64,000 nucleotides of DNA, taken from Acidimicrobiaceae bacterium. GTDB lineage: Bacteria; Actinomycetota; Acidimicrobiia; Acidimicrobiales; UBA8190. The translations under genes were made by a program, and so were the position numbers. Below the pieces are notes generated by a model. It was not told the origin of the DNA and did no database searches. It saw only the letters and a program-made list of their open reading frames with translations. Shown here in pieces: positions 26,523 to 35,744 of this stretch; positions within the stretch are counted from its first letter, which is position 1; each line of letters begins with the position of its first letter. The DNA lies in NCBI GenBank assembly GCA_003151955.1, contig PLZB01000078.1, positions 18,597 through 82,596 on the forward strand, read 5' to 3'.

Positions 26523-28019
26523 TCAGGCCGAATCGACCGCGGCGACCAGCTTCTGGAGGGAGTCCTTGGCGTCCCCGAAGAGCATGGTCGTCTTCGGGTT
26601 GTAGAGGAGCTCGTTGTCGATGCCGGCGAAGCCGGGCCGCATGGACCGCTTCAGGAAGATGACGTGCTCGGCCTCGTCGGCGTGGACGATGGGCATGCCG
26701 TAGATCGGGCTCCCCGGGGTGGAGATGGCGGCCGGGTTGACGGTGTCGTTGGCCCCGACCACCAGGGCCACATCGGCGGTGGCCATCTCCGGGTTGGCTT
26801 CGTCCATCTCCTTCAGCTGGTCGTAGGGGACGTTGGCCTCGGCCAGCAGGACGTTCATGTGGCCCGGCATCCGGCCGGCCACGGGGTGGATGGCGTAGAA
26901 GACCTCGACCCCCCGCTTGGTCAGGGCGTCGGCCAGCTCCCGGGCCGTGTGCTGGGCCTGGGCCACGGCCAGGCCGTAGCCGGGGATGATGACGACCTTC
27001 CGGGCGTAGGCCAGGAGGACCCCGATGTCGTCGGCGGTGCCGCTCTTCACCGGCCGGGCGGCGTCGCCCTCCTCCCCGCCCGTGGCGGTGATGACCGAGC
27101 CGAAGGCGCTGAAGAGGATGTTGGGGAGGGACCGGCCCATGGCGCTCGACATCATCCGGGTGAGGAGGATCCCTGAGGCCCCGACCAGGGTGCCGGCGAT
27201 GATGAGGAGGTTGTTGCCCAGGGTGAACCCGGAGGCGGCCACGGCCAGGCCGGTGAAGGAGTTCAGGAGGGAGATGAGGACGGGGACGTCGGCCCCGCCG
27301 ATGGGGAGGACGAAGATGACCCCGAGGACGAGGGACAGGACCAGGACCACCACGAGCAGCGGCACGCTGGCTGTCACCAGGGTGGCGATGACCAGGCCCA
27401 CGATGGCGAGTCCCACCACGGCGTTGATGACCTGCTGGGCCGGGTAGGTGATGGGCCGGCCCGTCATGAGCTCCTGGAGCTTGGCGAAGGCGATGGCGCT
27501 CCCGGAGAAGGAGACCGAGCCTATGAGGACCCCGACGAGGACCTCGGCGATGACGTAGACGGCCGGCTTGGGCGAGGTGACGCCGGTGGGAAGGAATTTC
27601 AGGACAGCGGGTGGGATCGAGCTCCCAGATCCCGACGTGAGCTTGAGGAACTCGGTGATCGAGACCAGGGCGGCGGCGCCACCGCCGACGCCGTTGAAGA
27701 TGGCCACCATCTGGGGCATCGCCGTCATCTTGACCATGCGGGCGGCCGGGACGGCGATGGCGGTGCCGACCACCATGGCCACGATCATGAGGATCAGGTT
27801 GAGGCCGTGGTTGACGCCGGCGAGATGGTCCCGGAGCTCGGGCCGGCTGAAGGTCATCGCGATGGCGACGGCAGCGGCCCCGGCCCCGACGAGGTTGCCC
27901 CGGCGGGCCCCCTTGGGGTTGGTCAGCCCCTTCAGGGCCAGGATGAAGCCGGCCGCGCAGAGGAGGTAGACGAGGTCGGTCCAGGTGGCCAGGGGGATGG
28001 AGATGGCGGCGGGGGTCAT
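26523..28019 (-). CDS. pntB: NAD(P) transhydrogenase subunit beta
   Basis: A 498-residue protein. About eight or nine transmembrane helices fill residues 10-290, including MVGTAIAVPAARMVKMTAMPQ. The NADP(H)-binding domain III then shows VIIPGYGLAVAQAQHTAREL, HPVAGRMPGHMNVLLAEANV, VVGANDTVNPAA and KRSMRPGFAGIDNEL. With the alpha subunits it couples hydride transfer between NADH and NADP+ to proton entry, making NADPH at the membrane. Its start overlaps pntAb by four bases. Confidence 0.96.
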   Translation of the reverse strand: MTPAAISIPLATWTDLVYLLCAAGFILALKGLTNPKGARRGNLVGAGAAAVAIAMTFSRPELRDHLAGVNHGLNLILMIVAMVVGTAIAVPAARMVKMTAMPQMVAIFNGVGGGAAALVSITEFLKLTSGSGSSIPPAVLKFLPTGVTSPKPAVYVIAEVLVGVLIGSVSFSGSAIAFAKLQELMTGRPITYPAQQVINAVVGLAIVGLVIATLVTASVPLLVVVLVLSLVLGVIFVLPIGGADVPVLISLLNSFTGLAVAASGFTLGNNLLIIAGTLVGASGILLTRMMSSAMGRSLPNILFSAFGSVITATGGEEGDAARPVKSGTADDIGVLLAYARKVVIIPGYGLAVAQAQHTARELADALTKRGVEVFYAIHPVAGRMPGHMNVLLAEANVPYDQLKEMDEANPEMATADVALVVGANDTVNPAAISTPGSPIYGMPIVHADEAEHVIFLKRSMRPGFAGIDNELLYNPKTTMLFGDAKDSLQKLVAAVDSA

Positions 28020-28360
28020 GCCGGGCTCCCGTCGGCGGGGTCGGCCTTGGCCGCCTTGGCCGGCTTGGGCTTCCCCTTGAACATCTCGAGCATCCGGTCG
28101 GTGACGACGAAGCCGCCCACGACGTTCAAGGTGGCGAGGAGGACGGCCAGGGTGCCCAGGATGACCTGGGCCGGGCCGTGGGCGTCGCCGAGGACGACCA
28201 TGGTGCCGACGAGGATGATGCCGTGGACGGCGTTGCTCCCCGACATGAGGGGGGTGTGGAGGACGCTCGGGACCTTCGAGATGACCTCGTTCCCGACGAA
28301 GACGGCCAGGACGAAGATGGTCAGGAAGGCGATGATCCCGGGTTGGGCGAAGGCGATCAC
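28016..28360 (-). CDS. pntAb: NAD(P) transhydrogenase subunit alpha, C-terminal membrane part
   Basis: A 114-residue protein with three or four transmembrane helices (IIAFLTIFVLAVFVGNEVI, HGIILVGTMVVLGDA, ILGTLAVLLATLNVVGGFVV), including the conserved VPSVLHTPLMSGSNAVHG segment. It is the membrane part that is fused to the NAD domain in E. coli PntA but separate here. It overlaps both pntAa and pntB by four bases, so the three are translationally coupled. Confidence 0.95.
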   Translation of the reverse strand: MIAFAQPGIIAFLTIFVLAVFVGNEVISKVPSVLHTPLMSGSNAVHGIILVGTMVVLGDAHGPAQVILGTLAVLLATLNVVGGFVVTDRMLEMFKGKPKPAKAAKADPADGSPA

Positions 28361-29490
28361 GGGTTCTCCTTGAGGAGCTCGGCGGTGGGGCCGTGGACGA
28401 CCTCGCCGGCCCGGACCACGCAGGTGCCGGCGACGATCTCGTCGTCGAAGTCGGGGGCGAGCTCCCCGTCGGTCACCACCAGGCCCAGGAAGTTGGCGAT
28501 GTTCCGGGAGTAGAGGAAGCTGGCGTGGGTCGGCATGGAGGCGGGGGTGTTCGACATGCCCCGGATGGTGACCCCCCCGACGACGACATCCTTGCCGGCC
28601 TCGGTCAGCTCGCAGTTCCCGCCCCCGTCGGCGGCCAGGTCGACGATGACGGTGCCCTCGCCCATGCCCTCGACCATGGTGGCCGTGACGAGGACGGGGG
28701 ACTTCCGGCCCGGGATGGCGGCGGTGGTGATGACGACGTCGGAGGCCATGACCTCGAGGCCGAGGAGCTCCCGCTGCTTGGCCAGGAACTCCTCGGACTG
28801 CTCCTTGGCGTAGCCGCCGGCGCCGTCCTGGGTCTCGAGGTCGAGCTCGACGAAGGTGGCCCCGAGGGACTGGACCTCCTCCTTGGCCGCGGCCCGGACG
28901 TCGTAGGCCCGGACCTGGGCCCCGAGGCGGCGGGCGGTGGCGATGGCCTGGAGGCCGGCCACCCCGGCCCCCATGACGAGGACCTTGGCCGGCGGGACGG
29001 TGCCGGCGGCGGTCATGAAGAGGGGGAAGAACCGGGGGAGCATCTCGGCGGCGTCGAGGACGGCCCGGTAGCCGGAGACGGTGGCCTGGGAGGAGAGGGC
29101 GTCCATGGCCTGGGCCCGGCTGATCCGGGGGAGGAGGTCGAGGCTGTAAGCGGTGGCCCCCCGCTTGGCCAGGGCCCGGACGGTGTCGAGCTGCTGGCCG
29201 GGCTGGAGGAAGCTGACCACGGAGATCCCCTCGGGGAGGGCGGCGGCCTCCTCCGGGGTGGGGGCCTGGACCCGGGCCACCATGGCGGCCCCGGCCAGGA
29301 CGTCGGCGAGGGCGGGGGCGACCGTGGCCCCCTTGTCCCGGTAGGACTCGTCGGGGAAATGGGCGGGGACACCTGCTCCGGCCTGGACGGCGACCTCGAT
29401 CCCGGTCCCGGCCAGGCGGCCGGCGACGTCGGGGATCACGGCGACGCGTGTCTCTCCGGGGCGCGTCTCGGTGGGGACGGCGAGCTTCAC
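28357..29490 (-). CDS. pntAa: NAD(P) transhydrogenase subunit alpha, NAD-binding part
   Basis: A 377-residue soluble protein related to alanine dehydrogenase. The N-terminal half begins LAVPTETRPGETRVAVIPD. The NAD-binding motif is VLVMGAGVAGLQAIATARRLG, followed by RAYDVRAAAKEEVQSLGA, and VIVDLAADGGGNCELTE and NTPASMPTHASFLYSRNIAN complete the signature. It delivers hydride from NADH to the NADP domain of PntB. The GTG start at 29490 heads the three-gene operon. Confidence 0.95.
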   Translation of the reverse strand: MKLAVPTETRPGETRVAVIPDVAGRLAGTGIEVAVQAGAGVPAHFPDESYRDKGATVAPALADVLAGAAMVARVQAPTPEEAAALPEGISVVSFLQPGQQLDTVRALAKRGATAYSLDLLPRISRAQAMDALSSQATVSGYRAVLDAAEMLPRFFPLFMTAAGTVPPAKVLVMGAGVAGLQAIATARRLGAQVRAYDVRAAAKEEVQSLGATFVELDLETQDGAGGYAKEQSEEFLAKQRELLGLEVMASDVVITTAAIPGRKSPVLVTATMVEGMGEGTVIVDLAADGGGNCELTEAGKDVVVGGVTIRGMSNTPASMPTHASFLYSRNIANFLGLVVTDGELAPDFDDEIVAGTCVVRAGEVVHGPTAELLKENP

Positions 29491-29604
29491 GGGGGGTTAT
29501 CAGAGCACGTCGGCGCGTTCTCCTCCACTTGACGCCGGGTCAGAGCACGCCCGGGCCCGGGGTTCGGACGCGTTCGGTGGGGGCCGCGGGGCCGGAGGGT
29601 GGGC

Positions 29605-30606
29605 TCAGCTTTCGGGGATGACGAGGTGGGTGTCCTCGTTGATGACTTCCGTCAGGCCGCCGTTGTCGGGCAGGGACGTGAGGCTGGGCATCGGGGGGCT
29701 CACTGCCGCGGTGGCGGTGGTCCGGAGGGATCCCCCGCCGACGGCCAGGGGGAGGTCCTGGGCCACCGGTGCCGAGACGGGCTGGTCCTGGCCACTTCCA
29801 CTCAGGAGGGTGAAGGGCCGGGGCTGGTGGAAGCTCGGCATGGTTGGGGAGGTCAGGGAGAAGATGACCCGGGGCTCGGCGCTTGCCATCGCCTCGGTCT
29901 CCTCGGGGTGGAGGGGATGGGCGAAGAAGAAGCCCTGGGCCACATCGGCCCCGAACTGCTTGAGGATGGCCGTCTGCTGGGCCGTCTCGACGCCCTCGGC
30001 CACCACGCTCATGTTGAGGGTGTGGGCCACGTGGATGATGGCCTCGATGATGGCCCGGTTCATGCCCTCTTCGGCCTCGAGGCTGGTGATGAAGGCCCGG
30101 TCGATCTTGACCGTCTCGATGGAGAAGGCCCGGAGGGGGGCCAGGCTGGACCAGCTCGTCCCGACGTCGTCGACGGCGAGGTGGACCCCCATGGCGGTGA
30201 GGGCCCGGAGGTCGGCGGAGGCCTGATCGTCGGCCACGGTCCGCTCCGTGATCTCCACGGTGAGCCGGTCGGGGTTCAGGCCCGACTCCTCGAGGGCCCT
30301 GGCCGCGGCCCGGGAGGCCTCCCCCTGGCGGAGTTGGACGAGGGAGCAGTTGACGGCCAGCTGGATCCCCGAGGGCCAGCGCTGGGCCTGCCGGCAGGCC
30401 TCGGCCAGGACCCAGGCGTTCAGGGCGATGATGTCGCCGTTGGCCTCGGCCCAGGGGATGAGGACGCCCGGGGGGATGAGGCCCTTCTCGGGGTGGAGCC
30501 ACCGGACGAGGGCCTCGAAGCCGAGGAGCCGGCCCGTGGCGAGATCCACAGCTGGGTGGAACTGGAGCACCGGCTTTCCGGCCAGGACCAGAATCGGCTC
30601 CGTCAA
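29605..30606 (-). CDS. EAL-domain protein, probable c-di-GMP phosphodiesterase
   Basis: A TTG start at 30606 is preferred because GGAGGTGAGACG lies directly ahead; an ATG at 30660 would make a longer leader through that site. The product is about 333 residues and mostly one EAL domain. Catalytic motifs are intact: FEALVRW, the NCS Asn, EITER, VDDVGT, KIDRAF, VVAEGVET and the QGF near the end. Loop 6 reads DDVGTSWSSL instead of the usual DDFGTGYSSL. About 85 low-complexity residues follow. It should hydrolyse c-di-GMP; no sensor domain is attached. Confidence 0.85.
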   Translation of the reverse strand: MTEPILVLAGKPVLQFHPAVDLATGRLLGFEALVRWLHPEKGLIPPGVLIPWAEANGDIIALNAWVLAEACRQAQRWPSGIQLAVNCSLVQLRQGEASRAAARALEESGLNPDRLTVEITERTVADDQASADLRALTAMGVHLAVDDVGTSWSSLAPLRAFSIETVKIDRAFITSLEAEEGMNRAIIEAIIHVAHTLNMSVVAEGVETAQQTAILKQFGADVAQGFFFAHPLHPEETEAMASAEPRVIFSLTSPTMPSFHQPRPFTLLSGSGQDQPVSAPVAQDLPLAVGGGSLRTTATAAVSPPMPSLTSLPDNGGLTEVINEDTHLVIPES

Positions 30607-30945
30607 CGTCTCACCTCCACAGCGACCGCCCCCGGTCCTCCGCTGGTGTTGTTGTTCCATCCTTGTGTGTTCCGACACCTGGGGCATCGGCAGTCCCGGA
30701 TACCACCTTGAGCGCGAACCCCCAGGTCGGAAGCGGGATTTGCTCGTACGTGACATCACCTGCTCAGCCCCTCCACCTGGGAGTTCATCGACAGTGCGGG
30801 TACACGGCCGAACCCGGAGGGTGACCAGCGGCGGTCGTCGGGCGTCCCCGCCATTCTGGGACTACCCTTCCCCCAGTTCCTGACGCCGTATCAGATCGCG
30901 GTCCGGAGGCCCCGGGCCGGGACCCACAAGCACCCGGAGCCGTCC
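30607..30945. other. Divergent intergenic region, EAL gene / echA20
   Basis: 339 bp without a supported gene. It holds the EAL ribosome site at its left end, the CTGAC-N5-ATCAG palindrome at 30880-30894 and no convincing sigma-70 -35/-10 pair. Promoters for both divergent genes must lie here. Confidence 0.6.
30880..30894. promoter_or_regulatory. CTGRC-N5-RTCAG site upstream of echA20-ipdABC
   Basis: CTGAC-GCCGT-ATCAG, 51 bp before the echA20 start. It resembles CTGGC-GGTAT-GTCAG at 47919-47933 and CTGAC-ACGCC-GTCAG at 53335-53349, both also ahead of acyl-CoA catabolic genes. A shared TetR-type regulator is the inference. It does not match the KstR2 core that controls these genes in Mycobacterium. 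Confidence 0.45.
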
Positions 30946-31704
30946 ATGGGCATCGAGACAGCGCACCGCATCCCCGGTACCGCCGAGGTCGTGATCGACA
31001 TCCCCCCGGTGAACGCCTTCGCCGTCGACCACTGGTTCGGCCTGGCCGAGGCGGTCCTGGCCGCCGGCCGGGACCCGGAGGTCCGGGTCGTCGTCCTGCG
31101 GGCCGAGGGACGGGGGTTCTGCGCCGGGGTCGACATCAAGGAGATCCAGGCCAAGGGGGACGAGGCCCTCATCGGGTGCAACCGGGGCTGCGCGGCGGCC
31201 TTCGCCGCCGTCTACGACTGCGAGGTCCCCGTCATCGCTGCCGTCCACGGCTTCTGCCTGGGCGGGGGGGTCGGCCTGGTCGGGAACGCCGACATCGTGG
31301 TCGCGTCCGAGGACGCCACCTTCGGGCTCCCCGAGGTGGACCGGGGGGCCCTCGGGGCCGCCACCCATCTCTCCCGGCTCGTCCCCCAGCACCGGATGCG
31401 GTCGATGGTCTACACAGCCGAGCCCGCCACTGCCGCCGAGCTCCACCACTACGGGTCGATCCTGAAGGTCGTCCCCCCCGGGGAGCTCGTCGAGGCCGCC
31501 TACGAGGTGGCCGGCCGGATCGCCACCAAGAGCCCGACCATCATCCGGCGGGCCAAGGAGTCCCTGAACGGGATCGACCCCGTCGACGTGAAGCGGAGCT
31601 ACCGCTACGAGCAGGGCTTCACCTACGAGCTCCACGTGGCCGGGGTGGCCGACGAGCAGCGGGCCGCCTTCGTCGAGAAGCGCGACGCCGACACGAGCCG
31701 ATGA
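30946..31704 (+). CDS. echA20: Enoyl-CoA hydratase-family ring hydrolase
   Basis: A 252-residue crotonase-fold protein (RGFCAGVDIKEIQ and HGFCLGGGVGLVGNADIVVAS form the oxyanion-hole regions). It is followed, with four-base overlaps, by ipdA, ipdB and ipdC, exactly the order Rv3550-Rv3553 of M. tuberculosis. There EchA20 opens ring D of the indane-type CoA thioester left after removal of steroid rings A and B. I assign the symbol from this order plus family; sequence alone would only say enoyl-CoA hydratase/isomerase. Confidence 0.88.
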   Translation: MGIETAHRIPGTAEVVIDIPPVNAFAVDHWFGLAEAVLAAGRDPEVRVVVLRAEGRGFCAGVDIKEIQAKGDEALIGCNRGCAAAFAAVYDCEVPVIAAVHGFCLGGGVGLVGNADIVVASEDATFGLPEVDRGALGAATHLSRLVPQHRMRSMVYTAEPATAAELHHYGSILKVVPPGELVEAAYEVAGRIATKSPTIIRRAKESLNGIDPVDVKRSYRYEQGFTYELHVAGVADEQRAAFVEKRDADTSR

Positions 31705-32576
31705 GCGACAAGACCGCCACCCTCGAGGAGATCGTCGGGGAGCTCCGCAGCGGGATGACCGTCGGGTTCGGGGGTTGGGGGTCCCGACGGAAGCCCATGG
31801 CCGTCGTCCGGGCCATCCTCCGGACCGGGCTCACCGACCTCACCGTCGTCGCCTACGGAGGCCCCGACATCGGGCTCCTCTGCGCCGCGGGCCGGGTCCG
31901 GCGGGCCGTCTATGGCTTCGTCACCCTCGACTCCATCGCCCTCGACCCCCACTTCCGGGCCGCCCGCCAGGCCGGGGCCGTCGAGGCCACCGAGATGGAC
32001 GAGGGGATGTTCTTCCTGGGACTCCAGGCCGCGGCCCAGCGGGTCCCCTTCCTCCCCAGCCGGGCCGGACTCGGCTCGGACGTCCTCCGGGTCAATCCGG
32101 AGCTCCGGACCGTGACCTCCCCCTACCCCGGCCCCGACGGGGTGGCCGAGGAGCTGGTGGCCGTCCCCGCCCTCCGCCTCGACGCCGCCTTCGTCCATGT
32201 CAACCGGGCCGACACCCACGGCAACGGCCAGATCCTCGGACCGGACCCCTTCTTCGACGACCTCTTCCTCGGGGCGGCCGAGCGTCGCTACGTCACCGCT
32301 GAGGCTCTGGTGGCCCCGGGGGAGCTCCTCGACAGCGGGCCGATCCAGACGATCGCCGTCAACCGGCTCCAGACCGACGCCGTGGCGGCCGCCCCGGGGG
32401 GAGCCCACTTCACCTCCTGCCCCCCCGACTACGACCGGGACGAGGCCTTCCAGAAGGCCTATGCCGCCGCTGCCGGCGACGCCGAGGCCTGGATCGCCTT
32501 CGAGCAGCGGTTCCTCTCCGGCGACGAGGCCGACTACCGGGCCGCCGTCGCCGTCAGTGCCGAGGAGGCCCGATGA
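31701..32576 (+). CDS. ipdA: Cholesterol ring-cleaving hydrolase subunit IpdA
   Basis: A 291-residue protein of the CoA-transferase alpha fold. Recognisable parts are SGMTVGFGGWGSRRKPMAVV, VVAYGGPDIGLLCAAGRV, TEMDEGMFFLGLQAAAQRVP and VHVNRADTHGNGQILGPD. IpdAB looks like a CoA transferase but hydrolyses ring C of COCHEA-CoA in steroid catabolism. The ATG overlaps the echA20 stop (ATGA), and ipdB overlaps its own stop, so subunit stoichiometry is probably held by coupling. Confidence 0.9.
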   Translation: MSDKTATLEEIVGELRSGMTVGFGGWGSRRKPMAVVRAILRTGLTDLTVVAYGGPDIGLLCAAGRVRRAVYGFVTLDSIALDPHFRAARQAGAVEATEMDEGMFFLGLQAAAQRVPFLPSRAGLGSDVLRVNPELRTVTSPYPGPDGVAEELVAVPALRLDAAFVHVNRADTHGNGQILGPDPFFDDLFLGAAERRYVTAEALVAPGELLDSGPIQTIAVNRLQTDAVAAAPGGAHFTSCPPDYDRDEAFQKAYAAAAGDAEAWIAFEQRFLSGDEADYRAAVAVSAEEAR

Positions 32577-33349
32577 CCGAGACCGTCGACACCATGGTGA
32601 CCCGGGCCGAGGTCTGCGCCGTGGCCTGCGCCGAGGCCTGGCGGGGCGACGGGGAGATCATGGCCAGCCCCTTCGGCTCCATCCCCTCCATCGGGGCCCG
32701 CCTGGCCCGGCTCACCTTCGCCCCCGACCTGGTCCTCACCGACGGGGAGGCCGCCCTCATGGTCAACACCCCCGCCATCTCGGCCCGTCGGCCCGAGCTC
32801 GTCCTCGAGGCCTGGATGCCCTACCGGAAGGTCTTCGAGGTGGTCTGGTCGGGCCGGCGCCACGTGATGATGCAGGCCACCCAGGTGGACCGGTTCGGGA
32901 ACCAGAACATCAGCTGCATCGGGGACTGGGCCCACCCGAGAACCCAGCTCATCGGGGTTCGGGGGGCTCCCGGGAACACCGTCAACCACACCACCAGCTA
33001 CTGGGTCCCCAACCACGGGACCAGGTCCTTCGTCGAGGCCGTCGACATGGTCTGCGGCGTCGGCTACGACCGGGCCGCCGCCGCCGGTCCGGCCGCCAGC
33101 CGGTTCCACGAGATCCGCCGGGTCGTCACCAACCTGGCCGTTCTCGACTTCGAGACCCCCGACCACGCCATGCGGCTCCGCTCCGTCCATCCCGGGGTCA
33201 CCGTCGAGGAGGTGGTCGAGGCGACCGGCTTCGAGCTGGTCCTCCCCGCCGAGGTCCGGGTGAGCCGGCTCCCGACCGCCGAGGAGCTCGAGATCATCCG
33301 GGAGGTCCTCGACCCCCGGGGGCTCCGGGACAAGGAGGTCCCGGCGTGA
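32573..33349 (+). CDS. ipdB: Cholesterol ring-cleaving hydrolase subunit IpdB
   Basis: A 258-residue CoA-transferase beta-like partner of IpdA, with ASPFGSIPSIGARLARLTF, DGEAALMVNTP, QVDRFGNQNISCIGDW and LDFETPDHAMRLRSVHPGV. It forms a heteromer with IpdA. It starts four bases before the ipdA stop and ends inside the GTGA start of ipdC. Confidence 0.9.
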   Translation: MTETVDTMVTRAEVCAVACAEAWRGDGEIMASPFGSIPSIGARLARLTFAPDLVLTDGEAALMVNTPAISARRPELVLEAWMPYRKVFEVVWSGRRHVMMQATQVDRFGNQNISCIGDWAHPRTQLIGVRGAPGNTVNHTTSYWVPNHGTRSFVEAVDMVCGVGYDRAAAAGPAASRFHEIRRVVTNLAVLDFETPDHAMRLRSVHPGVTVEEVVEATGFELVLPAEVRVSRLPTAEELEIIREVLDPRGLRDKEVPA

Positions 33350-34446
33350 CCGAGGCCGCCGTCGCCGGCCCGGTGCTGCCCGAACCCCACCCCGCACTCC
33401 GGACGAAGCTGGTGGAGCTGACCGGGGTCCGCTACCCGATCGTCCAGACCGGGATGGGCTGGGTGGCAGGGCCCCGGCTGGTGGCGGCGACGGCCAACGC
33501 CGGGGGACTCGGGATCCTGGCCTCGGCCACCATGACCTTCGAGGAGCTCCGGGCCGCCGTGGCCGACGTGAAGGAGCGCACCACGGCCCCCTTCGGGGTG
33601 AACATGCGGACCGACGTCGCCGACGCGGCCGACCGGGTCGCCTTCCTGGTCGAGGCCGGGGTGAAGGTGGCCAGCTTCGCCCAGGCCCCCCGGCCCGAGA
33701 CGGTCACAGCCCTCCGGGACGCCGGGGTCGTCGTCATGCCGACCATCGGGGCCCGGCGCCACGCCGAGAAGGTGGCCGACTGGGGGGTCCACGCCGTGAT
33801 CGCCCAGGGGGCGGAAGGGGGGGGCCACACCGGACCGGTCCCCACCACCCTCCTCCTCCCCTCTGTCGTCGAGGCCGTCGGGGATCGGGTGGCCGTCATC
33901 GGGGCCGGCGGGTTCTCGTCGGGTCAGGGCCTGGTGGCCGCCCTCGCCTACGGGGCGGCCGGGATCGCCATGGGGACCCGGTTCCTCCTCACCCAGGAGT
34001 CCCGGGTCCCCGACGAGGTGAAGAAGGTCTACCTGGGGACCAACGTGACGGGTACCGTTGTCACCACCTCGGTCGACGGGGCCCCCCAGCGGGTCATCCG
34101 GACCGACCTCGTCGACCACCTCGAGGGGTCCGGCCGCCTCGGCGCCCTCCCCCGGGCCGCCCGCAACGCCCTGGCCTTCCGCCGGGAGACCCACACCTCG
34201 ATGGCCGCCCTCCTGAAGGAGGGCCGGGCCATGAAGGAGGGGAACGAGCTCTCCTGGGCCCAGGTCGTCATGGCCGCCAACGCCCCCATGATGACGAGGG
34301 CGGCCCTGGTCGAGGGCCGGACCGACGTCGGGATCCTCCCCACCGGCCAGGTCGTCGGGGTCATCGAGGAGCTCCCCACCGTGGCCGAGCTCATCGCCCG
34401 GATCGTCACCGAGGCCAACGCCACCCTGGATCGGCTCGGGGCCTGA
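33346..34446 (+). CDS. ipdC: NMO/2-nitropropane dioxygenase-like flavoprotein IpdC
   Basis: A 366-residue FMN-binding TIM barrel from a GTG at 33346, with AAGGAGGT at ideal spacing. Typical parts are RYPIVQTGMGWVAGPRLVAA, PFGVNMRTD, AVIAQGAEGGGHTG and VAVIGAGGFSSGQGLVAALA followed by GAAGIAMGTRFLLTQES. In M. tuberculosis the equivalent Rv3553 introduces the double bond needed before ring D opening by EchA20. Last gene of the four-gene operon; the next gene is convergent and 6 bp away. Confidence 0.88.
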   Translation: MTEAAVAGPVLPEPHPALRTKLVELTGVRYPIVQTGMGWVAGPRLVAATANAGGLGILASATMTFEELRAAVADVKERTTAPFGVNMRTDVADAADRVAFLVEAGVKVASFAQAPRPETVTALRDAGVVVMPTIGARRHAEKVADWGVHAVIAQGAEGGGHTGPVPTTLLLPSVVEAVGDRVAVIGAGGFSSGQGLVAALAYGAAGIAMGTRFLLTQESRVPDEVKKVYLGTNVTGTVVTTSVDGAPQRVIRTDLVDHLEGSGRLGALPRAARNALAFRRETHTSMAALLKEGRAMKEGNELSWAQVVMAANAPMMTRAALVEGRTDVGILPTGQVVGVIEELPTVAELIARIVTEANATLDRLGA

Positions 34447-34452
34447 CGAGAC

Positions 34453-35739
34453 CTACGGACCCAGGAGCCCGAGTGGGATGACGCCGATGCCGTCCCGTCG
34501 TCGGTAGGCGTCCGGGCCGGTCGTGAGGACGGCGGCGTCGACGAGATCGTCACCGATGGTCTCCTGAAGCCAGCGGAGGTGCTGGACGTCCTGGTCGGTG
34601 ACCGAGGCCGCCAGCTTGACCTCGAAGGCGACGATCCCCTCCGGCCCTTCGACGATCAAGTCGACCTCGTGTCGGCCGCCCATGGTGCGGAGATGGTAGG
34701 TGTGGGCCTCCGCCGTCTGGGCGAGGACTCGGATCGAGAGGGCCGCTAGTGATTCGAAGAGTCCCCCGAGGAGGGACCCGTCCCGGACCCTGGGAAGAGA
34801 GCCGTCGTCTCCCGCCAGGAGATGACGGCGGGTCCGGTTCAGGAGTCGGACGGCCAGGGACGGATCGACGAGATGATGCTTGGGGGCCGCGGTGAGACGA
34901 CCGAGATGGTTCAGGGTCGGGAGCCATGCCTCGAGGGGATCCAGGATCCGCATCGAGGTGAGAAGCTCCTCGTACACGCTGGTGGTGGATCTTGCCGGCT
35001 TGCTGGCCATGTCGCTCGTGGCTGCGTCCCGGATCTTCTCCCATGACGTGGTCGTTGCCGTGGCTCCGGCGTAGGCCCGCAACCAGGCTCGGACGGTGGC
35101 AGGACGGCGGACGGGCAAGCCGGCCTCGGCCAGGTCGTGATCGACGATTCGTTCGAGATACCCGTCGAGTTGCTGATTCAGCGCCCGGCCGGAGAGGCGT
35201 CGCATCCCGGGGAAGCCTCCCTGCATGATCTCGTCCACGTAGTCGGCCAGTTTCAGCGGGCAGAGACCGGCGACCGGCGGCCTCTCTCCGGCCAGCAGGG
35301 CTCGCAGCGAGACGGTCGGCGTGGTGAGGTTTCGTTCCGGCAGGCTCAACGTGCGCATCCGTACGGTCGTGATTCGCCCGGCCCCCGAATGGGTGCCCTG
35401 GGCCGGAGGCGATCCGGTCAGGATGAATCGACCACCCGAGGGGTCGTGGTCGACGAGGCGGCGGACGGCGTCCCAGACCACGGGGGCCCGTTGCCACTCG
35501 TCCACCAGGATGGGCGGGGCTCCGTCGCCGACCAGATCCGGATCGGCCTCGATCAGCTCTCGATTGGCAGAGACGTCCAGCCGTCGAATGGTGTGGCACC
35601 GTTGTAGCGCCGTGGCCGTCTTGCCGACACCCTTGGGTCCGTCGAGGAGGATGGCGGGAAGCTCGGGGAGCAACTCGTCCAGCTTGTCGTCGACGAGTCG
35701 GCGAACATAGCCCCCAGGGACCTCGGCAGCGTCGGCCAT
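34453..35739 (-). CDS. AAA ATPase with DUF4143 domain
   Basis: A 428-residue protein. The P-loop ILLDGPKGVGKTATALQ and Walker B-like PILVDEWQRAP are followed by ILTGSPP, a sensor-1 region. The C-terminal DUF4143 domain has FESLAALSIRVLAQ and HLRTMGGRHEVDLIVEGPEGIVAFEVKLA, the nuclease-like E-x-K strand typical of the family. Such proteins are common and variable in bacteria and archaea with no settled role. Three direct repeats with a 23-bp period lie just upstream of the start, suggesting autoregulation. Codon use is slightly less GC-biased than its neighbours, in keeping with mobility. Confidence 0.85.
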   Translation of the reverse strand: MADAAEVPGGYVRRLVDDKLDELLPELPAILLDGPKGVGKTATALQRCHTIRRLDVSANRELIEADPDLVGDGAPPILVDEWQRAPVVWDAVRRLVDHDPSGGRFILTGSPPAQGTHSGAGRITTVRMRTLSLPERNLTTPTVSLRALLAGERPPVAGLCPLKLADYVDEIMQGGFPGMRRLSGRALNQQLDGYLERIVDHDLAEAGLPVRRPATVRAWLRAYAGATATTTSWEKIRDAATSDMASKPARSTTSVYEELLTSMRILDPLEAWLPTLNHLGRLTAAPKHHLVDPSLAVRLLNRTRRHLLAGDDGSLPRVRDGSLLGGLFESLAALSIRVLAQTAEAHTYHLRTMGGRHEVDLIVEGPEGIVAFEVKLAASVTDQDVQHLRWLQETIGDDLVDAAVLTTGPDAYRRRDGIGVIPLGLLGP

Positions 35740-35744
35740 CGACG

